Positions 1-7,602 of a stretch of DNA of 64,000 bases are shown here, piece by piece. How positions within the stretch are numbered: the first letter of the stretch is position 1; the number at the start of each line of letters is the position of its first letter. Where the stretch lies: positions 286,427 through 350,426 of the forward strand of contig NZ_QETF01000001.1 of assembly GCF_003129565.1 (NCBI RefSeq), read 5' to 3'. Source of the DNA: Salibaculum griseiflavum. Its GTDB lineage: Bacteria; Pseudomonadota; Alphaproteobacteria; Rhodobacterales; Rhodobacteraceae. The translations under genes and the position numbers were made by a program. The notes beneath the pieces are model-generated. The model was given only the letters and a program-made list of their open reading frames with translations. It did not search any database and was not told where the DNA came from.

Positions 1-1271
1 GGCGGCTTCGGTCCACCCGTGGCCCAGTCGAGCAGTTCCACGGTGTGCACAACCGGTAGATCGGTGCCACCGCCGATCTGCATCATGCAGCCGATATTCC
101 CGGCCGCGATCACGTCCGGGCGCACCGCTTCCAATGTCTGCACCTTGCGCTCCTTCAGCTGCTTGGAAATCGCGGGCTGCATCAGGTTATAGGTGCCGGC
201 GCTGCCACAACACAGATGCGGGTCGGTGGGTTCGGCAACCGTGAACCCGGCCCGCTTCAGCAGGTCCTTGGGATAGGTCTTGATCTGTTGCCCGTGCTGC
301 AGGGAACAGGCCGCGTGATAGGCAACGCTCAGCTCCGGCGCGCTGCCCGCAGGCAGGTCGAGATCCATCAGGACTTCACTGACATCCTTGGCGATGGCGC
401 TGACCCGTGCGGCATCCTCGGCCAGGGGGTCATTGCGGAACATGTGGCCGTAATCCTTGACCGTCGTGCCACAGCCGCTGGTGTTTATGACAACCGCATC
501 CAGCCCCTCTCCATCCAGCTCCGCCGCCCAGGCCCGGATGTTCTTGGCCGCCGTGGCATGGCTTTCGTCGGTCTTGCCCATGTGATGGGTCAGCGCCCCG
601 CAACAGCCTGCGCCCTCGGCGACCACCACTTCGCAGCCCAGCCGGGTCAGCAGGCGGATCGTGGCGTCGTTGATATCGGTGTTCAGTGCGCGCTGGGCAC
701 AGCCGGTCATCAGCGCGACCCGCATCTTGCGCGGGGTCGCGGGCGCAAAGCTCTGCGGGTCGTCGTTGCGGCTGACCGGCGGAATCTGTTTCGGCGCCAT
801 TTCCAGCATGGCGCGCAGACGGGCATCTGGCATGAACCGCACGAAAGGCCGCCCGATCCTGGCCCCCAACAGGGCGATGCGGAACCGCATCGGGTAGGGC
901 AGGATCTTTGACAGGACCCAGCGTAGCGCCCGGTCAGACCAGGGCCGGTCGTAGTGCCGTTCGATGTAGTCGCGGGCATGGTCGACAAGGTGCATGTAAT
1001 GAACGCCCGAGGGGCAGGTCGTCATGCAGGCCAGACAGGACAGGCAGCGATCAATATGGGTGACGGTTTTCTCGTCCGGCACCCGCTCGTTTTCCAGCAT
1101 GTCCTTGATCAGGTATATGCGGCCGCGGGGGCTGTCCAATTCATCGCCCAGCACCTGGTAGGTCGGGCAGGTCGCGGTGCAGAACCCGCAATGCACGCAA
1201 GCCCGCAGGATTTCGTTGGCGCGCGCGGTGCCGGGATCCTTCAACTGGTCTTCGGTGAATGTCGTCTGCAT
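1..1271 (-). CDS. glcF: Glycolate oxidase iron-sulfur subunit GlcF (3' end outside window)
   Basis: Iron-sulfur subunit of the membrane-associated glycolate oxidase complex, passing electrons from the GlcD/GlcE flavoprotein part toward the quinone pool while glycolate is oxidised to glyoxylate. Two ferredoxin-type clusters are visible, at C25-x2-C28-x2-C31-x3-C35 and C76-x2-C79-x2-C82-x3-C86. Two CCG-type cysteine regions follow (GCCGAL near residue 218 and CCGSAG near residue 350). About 423 codons are present and the family is roughly 410-440 residues, so only the extreme C-terminus is missing at the left edge. The ATG (1271-1269) overlaps the glcE stop as TGATG, which indicates translational coupling in glcDEF. 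The identification is secure. Confidence 0.95.
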   Translation of the reverse strand, partial: MQTTFTEDQLKDPGTARANEILRACVHCGFCTATCPTYQVLGDELDSPRGRIYLIKDMLENERVPDEKTVTHIDRCLSCLACMTTCPSGVHYMHLVDHARDYIERHYDRPWSDRALRWVLSKILPYPMRFRIALLGARIGRPFVRFMPDARLRAMLEMAPKQIPPVSRNDDPQSFAPATPRKMRVALMTGCAQRALNTDINDATIRLLTRLGCEVVVAEGAGCCGALTHHMGKTDESHATAAKNIRAWAAELDGEGLDAVVINTSGCGTTVKDYGHMFRNDPLAEDAARVSAIAKDVSEVLMDLDLPAGSAPELSVAYHAACSLQHGQQIKTYPKDLLKRAGFTVAEPTDPHLCCGSAGTYNLMQPAISKQLKERKVQTLEAVRPDVIAAGNIGCMMQIGGGTDLPVVHTVELLDWATGGPKP

Positions 1272-2389
1272 CAGCCCATGACCCCCGGGTTGAGAATGCC
1301 GCGCGGGTCGAATTTCGCCCGCAAGCCTTCGGACAGCCGTGCCACCACCGGGTTTTCCGGTTGGAACACGGGCAGGGCGCGGCGGGTGTCGTCGCTGGCG
1401 CGGATCAGGGTGGCATGGCCCCGGAATGTCCCGAGCTTGGCACGCAAATCGGCGCCCTCGGGCATCAACAGCCAGACCAACCCGCCCCCCCAATCGTAGC
1501 GCACCGCTTCCGCGCCGGATTTCGCCACAAGCGCGGGTGCGTCCGAGGGTTTGACCGAGAGCCGCCAGACATCACCATCCCGCCCCGCGAAATCGGTCAC
1601 GTCGCGGATCGCGGCCCAGGTTTCGGCGGTGGCCGCCTTGCCGTGTGTTACGTCCGCTGTCCCGAACTGGGCGAGCAGGTCGGAAATCCGTCCGGCGCGA
1701 TAGGCAACGGAGGTGGCGAACCCCTCGATCCGCAGGTATGTCGCGCCGGCCTCGGGGTCATGGGCGGCCCCGGATACCTCGAATGGCGATCCCAGCGCGG
1801 CGGACATTGCCCGTACCGCGTCGACATCGGAGAGGCCCGACAACGTCACCGTTGCCGCGTCGTCCACATCCGGCAAGACCTTGAGGGCCACTTCGGTCAG
1901 AATGCCCAATGTGCCGTAGCTACCCGCCATCAGCTTGACGAGGTCATAGCCGGTCACGTTCTTCATGACACGGCCTCCGTTCTTGAGGATCGTCCCGCGC
2001 CCATCGACGAAACGCACCCCCAACATGAAATCCCGGCAAGCCCCCACGGCGATCCGGCGTGGCCCGCTGGCATTGGTGGCGACGATGCCGCCGATGGTCG
2101 GGACGTTCTTCGTTCCAAGCAACGGGCGATGGTCGATCGGCTCGAACGGGAGCCGCTGGCCCTCTGCCTCCAGAGCCGCCTCGACGGCTGCGACGGGTGT
2201 TCCCGACTTCACCACGAGTGTCAGCGCACCCGGTTCGTACAATTCGATCCCGGTCAGCGCATCCGTCGACAGCGTGGCCCCCTCGACCGGCGTGCCGATG
2301 GGCCGTGTTCCACCGCCGACGATCCGCAGCGGCCCCTCGGCAGCGCGGATCGCCTCGGACAACTCTGCCTCGCTCGCTGGTGTGATCAT
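1271..2389 (-). CDS. glcE: Glycolate oxidase FAD-binding subunit GlcE
   Basis: Second flavin-fold subunit of glycolate oxidase, 372 residues. The N-terminal FAD_binding_4 fold shows the RIVGGGTRP segment at residues 22-30 and a long PCMH-type domain, and the C-terminus is the short cap typical of GlcE. The ATG at 2389 is chosen because the family N-terminus begins here and everything upstream to 2449 is repeat DNA. The AAAGAAA tail of that repeat abuts the ATG and I see no good Shine-Dalgarno. GlcE lies between glcD (59-base gap) and glcF (1-base overlap). It has no known activity without GlcD and GlcF. Confidence 0.93.
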   Translation of the reverse strand: MITPASEAELSEAIRAAEGPLRIVGGGTRPIGTPVEGATLSTDALTGIELYEPGALTLVVKSGTPVAAVEAALEAEGQRLPFEPIDHRPLLGTKNVPTIGGIVATNASGPRRIAVGACRDFMLGVRFVDGRGTILKNGGRVMKNVTGYDLVKLMAGSYGTLGILTEVALKVLPDVDDAATVTLSGLSDVDAVRAMSAALGSPFEVSGAAHDPEAGATYLRIEGFATSVAYRAGRISDLLAQFGTADVTHGKAATAETWAAIRDVTDFAGRDGDVWRLSVKPSDAPALVAKSGAEAVRYDWGGGLVWLLMPEGADLRAKLGTFRGHATLIRASDDTRRALPVFQPENPVVARLSEGLRAKFDPRGILNPGVMG

Positions 2390-2390
2390 T

Positions 2391-2446
2391 TTCTTTGGAC
2401 TCCAAATATCCCGGGGGGAGGCCGTAGGCCGGGGGGCAGCGCCCCC
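2391..2446 (-). repeat. Dispersed GC-hairpin element, copy A
   Basis: Read on the minus strand: a GGGGGCGCTGCCCCC hairpin, a second GGCC-TAC-GGCC hairpin, then the tail CCCCCCGGGATATTTGGAGT followed by CCAAAGAAA. The order and sequence match copy B at 28430-28492. It fills the glcD-glcE gap, in the direction of transcription, and ends flush with the glcE start codon. Confidence 0.75.
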
Positions 2447-2448
2447 TA

Positions 2449-3888
2449 TCACGCGGCGGCAACCCTGTGCGCGGCGCTGGCCTCCAGCGGGAAGACCTTG
2501 GCAGGGTTCAGCAGCCAGGCGGGATCGAAAACATCCTTGACGGCCATCTGGGCGGCCAGGTCGGCCCTGGTATACTGCACGCCCATCAGGTCGCGCTTTT
2601 CGATGCCGACGCCATGCTCTCCGGTCAGGCACCCGCCCACTTCGACGCACAGTTTCAGGATATCCGCACCGAAGGCTTCGCATTTCTCCAACTCGCCGGG
2701 CGTGTTGGCATCGTAGAGGATCAGCGGGTGCATGTTGCCGTCGCCGGCATGGAACACGTTGCCGACGCCGAGGCCGTATGCCTTGGACATCTCGCCGATA
2801 CGTCGCAGCACGTAGGGCAGTTCGCTGACCGGGATCGTTCCGTCAAGGCACATGTAATCGTTGATCTGACCCATGGCGCCGAAGGCCGATTTGCGGCCAA
2901 GCCAGATGCGGCCGGCCTCATCGGCATCCTTCGCTTCGCGCAGTTCGACAGGGTTGTGCTTGCTTGCGATTTGCTTGATCAGGCCAAGCTGTTCGTCGAT
3001 CTCGGCCTCCGATCCCTCGACCTCAACGATCAGAAGTGCTTCGCACATCGGATAGCCGGCCTTGGCAAAGGCCTCGGTGGCCTCGATGCAGGGGCGGTCC
3101 ATGAATTCGATGGCTACCGGCAGGACACCAGCCTTGATGATGTCGCTGACCACCTGGCCGGCGACCTCGTTGCTGTCATAGCCCATCAGGACGGGCCGTG
3201 CGCCTTCGGGCTTGCGCAGGATGCGCAGGGTGGCTTCGGTCACCACGCCCAACTGCCCCTCGGAGCCGCAGATCACGCCGAGAAGGTCCAGCCCCCCGGC
3301 ATCCAGATGCGCTCCGCCGATCTCGGTCACCGTTCCGTCCATCATGACCATGGTCACACCCAGCAGGTTGTTCGTCGTTACCCCGTATTTCAGGCAATGC
3401 GCGCCGCCGGAGTTCATCGCGATGTTGCCTGCTATGGCGCAGGCCAGCTGGCTGGACGGGTCGGGCGCATAGAAAAAGCCGTCCGCCTCGACCGCACCGG
3501 TTACTGAAAGGTTTGTCCGGCCCGACTGCACCCGGATATAGCGGTCGTCGTAGCTCGTCTCGATCACCGCGTTCAGGCGAGCCGTTCCCAGTAGCACCGC
3601 ATCCGCCGTGGGCAGCGCCCCCCCGGCCAGTGATGTGCCTGCCCCGCGCGGCACGACCGGCACGCCTTCCTCGTGGCAGATCTTGAGGACCGCAGAGACT
3701 TCCTCGGTGCTGGTGGGCAGCACCGCACAGAGGGGCGGGCACTTGTATGCGGTCAAGGCATCGCATTCATAGGCACGGACTTCGGGTCGCTCGTGGATAA
3801 CCGCGCCGGTGGGCAAAACGGATTGCAGCCTCTCGACGATCCGCGCCTTGCGCGAGAGGATCGCCGCATCGGGGTCCGGCATCTGCAT
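2449..3888 (-). CDS. glcD: Glycolate oxidase catalytic subunit GlcD
   Basis: FAD-linked glycolate (D-2-hydroxyacid) dehydrogenase subunit, 479 residues, close to the usual 480-500. It has an FAD_binding_4 domain with RGAGTSLAGG at residues 81-90. The C-terminal FAD-oxidase domain carries HAGDGNMHP (about 378-386) and GEHGVG (about 421-426), the family's metal/substrate region. An in-frame upstream extension exists to 4035, but the ATG at 3888 has a clear GGAGG (3895-3899) at proper spacing and yields the normal N-terminus. It is first gene of glcDEF. An inverted repeat with TTGGTA half-sites sits 20 bases upstream and is a likely operator. Confidence 0.95.
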   Translation of the reverse strand: MQMPDPDAAILSRKARIVERLQSVLPTGAVIHERPEVRAYECDALTAYKCPPLCAVLPTSTEEVSAVLKICHEEGVPVVPRGAGTSLAGGALPTADAVLLGTARLNAVIETSYDDRYIRVQSGRTNLSVTGAVEADGFFYAPDPSSQLACAIAGNIAMNSGGAHCLKYGVTTNNLLGVTMVMMDGTVTEIGGAHLDAGGLDLLGVICGSEGQLGVVTEATLRILRKPEGARPVLMGYDSNEVAGQVVSDIIKAGVLPVAIEFMDRPCIEATEAFAKAGYPMCEALLIVEVEGSEAEIDEQLGLIKQIASKHNPVELREAKDADEAGRIWLGRKSAFGAMGQINDYMCLDGTIPVSELPYVLRRIGEMSKAYGLGVGNVFHAGDGNMHPLILYDANTPGELEKCEAFGADILKLCVEVGGCLTGEHGVGIEKRDLMGVQYTRADLAAQMAVKDVFDPAWLLNPAKVFPLEASAAHRVAAA

Positions 3889-3908
3889 GGTTACGCCTCC
3901 GTCCATAA

Positions 3909-3929
3909 TTGGTAATATTTCTATACCAA
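3909..3929. promoter_or_regulatory. Inverted repeat TTGGTA-N9-TACCAA upstream of glcD (putative operator)
   Basis: Perfect 6-bp arms separated by an AT-rich 9-bp spacer. It lies in the 109-bp divergent gap between glcD and the HemJ-like gene, only 20 bp from the glcD start, where a repressor could block initiation. The same half-site occurs in the control region of the amino-sugar cluster at 36450-36472 and 36555-36594. A GntR-type regulator would suit such a site, but which protein binds is inference. Confidence 0.55.
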
Positions 3930-3997
3930 ACTGAATCCCATAACAAGCACTGCCTATTTGGCTTGCGGGTGCCGCGCCGGGGCGGCAGTAATGGCCC

Positions 3998-4408
3998 ATG
4001 GATTGGATCAAGGTCATACACCTGCTTTGCGTCATGGGCTGGATGGCGGGGATTTTCGTCGCGCCGCGCGGACTGATCTACTGGAAACGTGAATATGCCA
4101 CGACGGGACAATTCGGCCCGGCCGGGGACCTGACCTTTCGCGTCTACCGGTTTTCGTTGGGCCTGGGCGTTCTGGCGGTGGCCACGGGGGTGATCCTGGC
4201 CTTTCACTGGAACTGGCAGGGCTGGGTCTGGGCCAAGCTGGCCCTGGTCGCGCTTCTGGCGGTTCACTACGGTTGGACCGGGCGCTTGGTGGCACGGGCC
4301 AAGCAGGGCCGCTTTGAAGAAAGCGAATTCTACCTGCGCGTCTTCAACGAGGTCAGCGTTCTTGGGACGCTTGTGGTGCTTTACCTGGTCGTGTTCAAGC
4401 CGTTCTGA
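3998..4408 (+). CDS. HemJ/CopD-like small integral membrane protein
   Basis: 136-residue protein with four predicted membrane helices. The N-terminal WIKVIHLLCVMGWMAGIF followed by APR resembles the H-x(n)-W...PR signature of the HemJ/UPF0093 family (oxygen-independent protoporphyrinogen oxidase) and the wider CopD-like fold. The conserved early histidine (residue 8) and arginine (residue 24) are present. It may be HemJ itself or a divergent relative, since no haem genes are adjacent. The stop overlaps the next start as TGATG, so it is coupled to the DUF599 gene. It is divergent from glcD. Confidence 0.6.
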   Translation: MDWIKVIHLLCVMGWMAGIFVAPRGLIYWKREYATTGQFGPAGDLTFRVYRFSLGLGVLAVATGVILAFHWNWQGWVWAKLALVALLAVHYGWTGRLVARAKQGRFEESEFYLRVFNEVSVLGTLVVLYLVVFKPF

Positions 4409-5103
4409 TGCCCGCAACCTTTGCCGATCTCGCCCCGCTTCTTACGCTTCTGGATCTCGCAGCGGTGCTGCTGTTGGTCGGCGGGGCCTGGATCATCGGC
4501 TGGCGTATCGAGCATCCGGCGTCCTCGCGCCCGTCTGTCACAGTGATGATGGCCGATCACCGGCTGGCGTGGATGCAGCGCTTTGCCGAGCGTGACAACC
4601 GGATCTTCGACAGCCAGATTCTCGCCAATCTGCGGCAGAGCACGACGTTCTTCGCCTCCAGTTGCTTGCTGGCGATCGGTGGTGTGCTTGCCCTGATCGG
4701 CAACGTCGAACCGCTCGCCGGCCTTGCCGAAGAGCTGCACGCGGATGCCGCACCAACGTTGCTTTGGCAGCTCAAGCTGGTGCTCGTCGCCTTGTTCCTC
4801 GCGCAGGCCTTCCTGCGCTTCGTCTGGTCCAACCGGGTTTTCGGGTATTGCGCGGTCCTGATGGGCGCCATGCCCAATGAACCCGACCACCCGGAAGTGC
4901 CCGCGATGGTGCAGCGGGCCACCCAGCTCAACGTGCGCGCCGCGATCAACTTCAACCGTGGCCTGAGAGCGATGTATTTCGCTTTGGGGGCGGCGGCGTG
5001 GCTGGTGGGGCCGATCCCGCTGATGGTGGCGTCCGTCTTCTCACTCTGGGTGGTCTGGAGCCGCGAATTCACCTCGATCCCCCGAGATATCCTGTCGCGA
5101 TGA
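4408..5103 (+). CDS. DUF599-family membrane protein
   Basis: 231 residues with a helix near the N-terminus (about 10-32), a polar loop containing R-x2-WM and DNRIFD (about 52-67), then several hydrophobic segments (about 78-95, 115-135, 185-220). This layout and the DNRI-x-D-x2-IL-x-NL / FFASSCLLAIGG segment match DUF599, a family of unknown function. Translation is coupled to the HemJ-like gene through a one-base stop/start overlap. No catalytic motif is visible. Confidence 0.8.
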   Translation: MPATFADLAPLLTLLDLAAVLLLVGGAWIIGWRIEHPASSRPSVTVMMADHRLAWMQRFAERDNRIFDSQILANLRQSTTFFASSCLLAIGGVLALIGNVEPLAGLAEELHADAAPTLLWQLKLVLVALFLAQAFLRFVWSNRVFGYCAVLMGAMPNEPDHPEVPAMVQRATQLNVRAAINFNRGLRAMYFALGAAAWLVGPIPLMVASVFSLWVVWSREFTSIPRDILSR

Positions 5104-5144
5104 TGTGACATGTGCGCGGCTGCCGATCTGCTAGGCTAGGAACC

Positions 5145-5492
5145 ATGAGATTTGCCGTTGTCTGCCTTCTGGTTGCCACTCCGGTGTTTGCCGACCCGCC
5201 CTCGATCACCGATGCGACAGCGCGCGGGGTGGCGGGCGGCTGGACCTTTGCCGTGACCATCGCTCATCCCGATGCCGGCTGGGACCATTATGCCGATGGC
5301 TGGCGGGTGGAGCTGGACGATGGCACTATCCTGGGCACCCGTGTTCTGGCCCATCCCCATGTGAGGGAGCAGCCGTTCACCCGGTCCTTGTCAGGGGTTG
5401 AGATTCCGCCGGGAACGACAACGGTCTTCCTGCGCGCCAAATGTCTCGTCGATGGCTGGAACACCGAGACGACAGCGCTGGCCTTGCCCTGA
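5145..5492 (+). CDS. Small secreted (periplasmic) protein, unknown function
   Basis: 115 residues. The start at 5145 (MRFAVVCLL) gives a short classical signal peptide cleaved after PVFA; an in-frame start at 5112 would put charged residues in front of it. The mature part has alternating hydrophobic residues, several Gly/Pro turns and aromatic residues suggesting a compact beta sandwich. One cysteine (in AKCLVDGW) is present. I do not recognise a named family. It is convergent with the next operon, with a palindrome in the 34-base gap. Confidence 0.75.
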   Translation: MRFAVVCLLVATPVFADPPSITDATARGVAGGWTFAVTIAHPDAGWDHYADGWRVELDDGTILGTRVLAHPHVREQPFTRSLSGVEIPPGTTTVFLRAKCLVDGWNTETTALALP

Positions 5493-5501
5493 TCGCGGGC
5501 A

Positions 5502-5521
5502 ACGAATTTCAAGAAATTCGT
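5502..5521. repeat. GAATTTC-type intergenic palindrome, copy P1
   Basis: Perfect inverted repeat ACGAATTTC-AA-GAAATTCGT in the 34-base gap between two convergent genes. It could act as a bidirectional transcription terminator, though no long T-run follows. Related copies lie at 18924-18951 and 23613-23636. Confidence 0.6.
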
Positions 5522-5526
5522 GTCGC

Positions 5527-7602
5527 CTAGCGACGCCCTTCGCGGAGCCAGGCTCCGACGATCAGAGTCGCCGCGATCAACAGGAAGGCCCAGGCCGGCA
5601 GGATCGGTGAAACGGTGATATCCGCTGTTCGGTAGGCCCCACGGGGCGTGATCCCGATCCAGCCATTGCCCGAGGCGGGCCGCCCGGCGCGGACGTCCCG
5701 CAGGTCGGGCAGCCCGTCGGAAATGGACAATACCCCGCCATTCACGGTGTCGATGACCGGCGCGATCTCTTCGCCGCTGGCGATGGTTTGCTCGAATTCC
5801 CGCGGTGCCGAGGGGCCAAGCGCGATCACGGTTTCCTCGTCCCCGTCAGTCAGACGATAGAGGCCGATTTCCGGGGCTTCCCACAGCGTTTCGAACCGAC
5901 CAGGGCTGACTTGGTCAAGGTCGATCGTCGTCTCGGTCCCGTCGGGATGCGTGATCGTTACCGGGCCCACCTCTTCGCCAAGGGTGCGGCGGATGATGCG
6001 CATGGTCTGGCCGGTGGGCTCGACCCAGAGCGCCTCTTCCTCCAGTTCCGGTTCCTTCATCATCCAGTGGGCCAGCCGGCGCAGCAGTTCCAGTTGCGGC
6101 CCGCCCCCTTCGAAGCCGCGATTCCACAGCCAGGCATGGTCGGAACCCATCAGCGCCACGCGCCCCTCGCCGACCCTCTCCAACATCAGCAAGGGCTGGC
6201 CATCGACACCGCTCATGACGGTGGTGGCACCGGGTGTCGGCGTCACTTCAATATGACGGAACCAGCGACCCCAACCGGGGGTGCCGTCCGCAGCGTTGGG
6301 CAATGGGGCGAAATCAGTCAGGCCCTCGGTTACCGGGTGGCGCTCGCCCAGTTCGGTAAGGGTCGGGCGGAAACCCTGTTCATAGACCCGCGCCGTGGGA
6401 TTGCCCGGCAGAACCGCCCCCAATGGCGAGCGGAAAAGGGAATCGGCGCTTGCGTAGTCCGGCCCGGCGGCGATCAGCACCGCGCCGCCGTTGCGCACGT
6501 AGGAGGCCACGTTGTCGAGATAGACCGAGGGCAGGATACCCCGTCTCTGGTAGCGGTCGAAGATGATCAGGTCGAATTCGTCGATCTTCTCGAGGAACAA
6601 TTCGCGGGTCGGAAACGCGATCAGAGAAAGCTCATTGACCGGCACGCCATCCTGTTTTTCCGGCGGGCGCAGGATGGTGAAATGCACAAGGTCCACCGCC
6701 GAGTCCGACTTCAGCAGGTTGCGCCAAGTGCGTTCTCCCGGATGCGGCTCGCCAGAAACCAGCAGCACCCGCAGCCGGTCGCGCACGCCATTGATCTGGA
6801 CAACGGCGGCGTTGTTGCGGTCGGTCAGTTCGCCCTCGGCCTCGGGCGTGGCGAATTGCAGGACGTTCATGCCGCCATGGGGTATGTCGATGGGCAGCTC
6901 GATGTCCTCGTTGACCGGCACCTGAAACTGCATCGGTTCGCCGCCATCAATGGCGATGGACAGGTCGACCAGCCCGGGGTCGGGCGCAGCGCCTTGATCC
7001 TCGACCCGCAGGGTCAGGGTGACGGGTTCACCGAGAATGGCGAAGCTGGGCGCGTTGCGCACGACAAGACGGCGATCCCAGTCATCGGCCTGGCCGGTCA
7101 ACAGCGCGTGCAGAGGTGCGGGCAGGTCGGGTGGCGCATTGGCCAAGTCATGGGCGCGGCCATCGGTGATCAGGACCATGCCTGCCACGCGGGCGCGCGG
7201 CTCCTCGGCCAGGGCCTCGGACAGGGCCGTCATCAATTGCGTGCCACGGTCGCCTTCGCCATCTTCGAGCGTGACCACGCGCAGTTCCGTATTGCTGCGG
7301 CTGGCCACCTCGGCGCGCAGCTTCTCAAGCGCGGCCTGACTCTGGGCCGGGCGGTCCGCTATGCGCTGGCTGGCCGTTTCATCGACGACCGCGATGATGA
7401 TGTCGGAAAGCGCCGCGCGTTGCTCGTTCTGGAGCGAGGGGTTGGCGATGGCGGCCAGCAGAACCAGCGCGGCCAGCGCCCGGAGCGCCCAACCCGCCAG
7501 CCGCCTCCAGACGGCGATTACAAGCGCCAATCCGGCCAGTGCGGCCAGGCCGTAGATCAGCGCCAGCGGAATCAAAGGGTCCAGAAGGATCTGTCCGGTC
7601 AT
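5527..7602 (-). CDS. Membrane protein with VWA-like and glutamine-amidotransferase-like fold (distal MoxR-operon gene)
   Basis: 691 residues. Two N-terminal membrane helices (about 10-30 and 38-55) are followed by a Rossmann-like segment resembling a von Willebrand A domain (IIIAVVDETAS, about 68-78). A second alpha/beta region (about 275-490: RVLLVSGEPHPGERTWRNLL, DLIIFDRYQ, GGAVLIAAGPDY, GRVALMGSDHAW) has the look of the class-I glutamine-amidotransferase-like fold, but without an obvious catalytic Cys-His-Glu triad. One C-terminal helix (about 668-686) anchors it. It is the last gene of the minus-strand operon and overlaps the upstream gene by 4 bases (ATGA). Its role is presumably structural, with the MoxR chaperone partners. 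Confidence 0.75.
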   Translation of the reverse strand: MTGQILLDPLIPLALIYGLAALAGLALVIAVWRRLAGWALRALAALVLLAAIANPSLQNEQRAALSDIIIAVVDETASQRIADRPAQSQAALEKLRAEVASRSNTELRVVTLEDGEGDRGTQLMTALSEALAEEPRARVAGMVLITDGRAHDLANAPPDLPAPLHALLTGQADDWDRRLVVRNAPSFAILGEPVTLTLRVEDQGAAPDPGLVDLSIAIDGGEPMQFQVPVNEDIELPIDIPHGGMNVLQFATPEAEGELTDRNNAAVVQINGVRDRLRVLLVSGEPHPGERTWRNLLKSDSAVDLVHFTILRPPEKQDGVPVNELSLIAFPTRELFLEKIDEFDLIIFDRYQRRGILPSVYLDNVASYVRNGGAVLIAAGPDYASADSLFRSPLGAVLPGNPTARVYEQGFRPTLTELGERHPVTEGLTDFAPLPNAADGTPGWGRWFRHIEVTPTPGATTVMSGVDGQPLLMLERVGEGRVALMGSDHAWLWNRGFEGGGPQLELLRRLAHWMMKEPELEEEALWVEPTGQTMRIIRRTLGEEVGPVTITHPDGTETTIDLDQVSPGRFETLWEAPEIGLYRLTDGDEETVIALGPSAPREFEQTIASGEEIAPVIDTVNGGVLSISDGLPDLRDVRAGRPASGNGWIGITPRGAYRTADITVSPILPAWAFLLIAATLIVGAWLREGRR

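Noticed and set aside
1259..2716. 485-codon plus-strand frame over glcE
   Set aside because: Antisense to glcE and lacking any recognisable domain; explained by high GC content.
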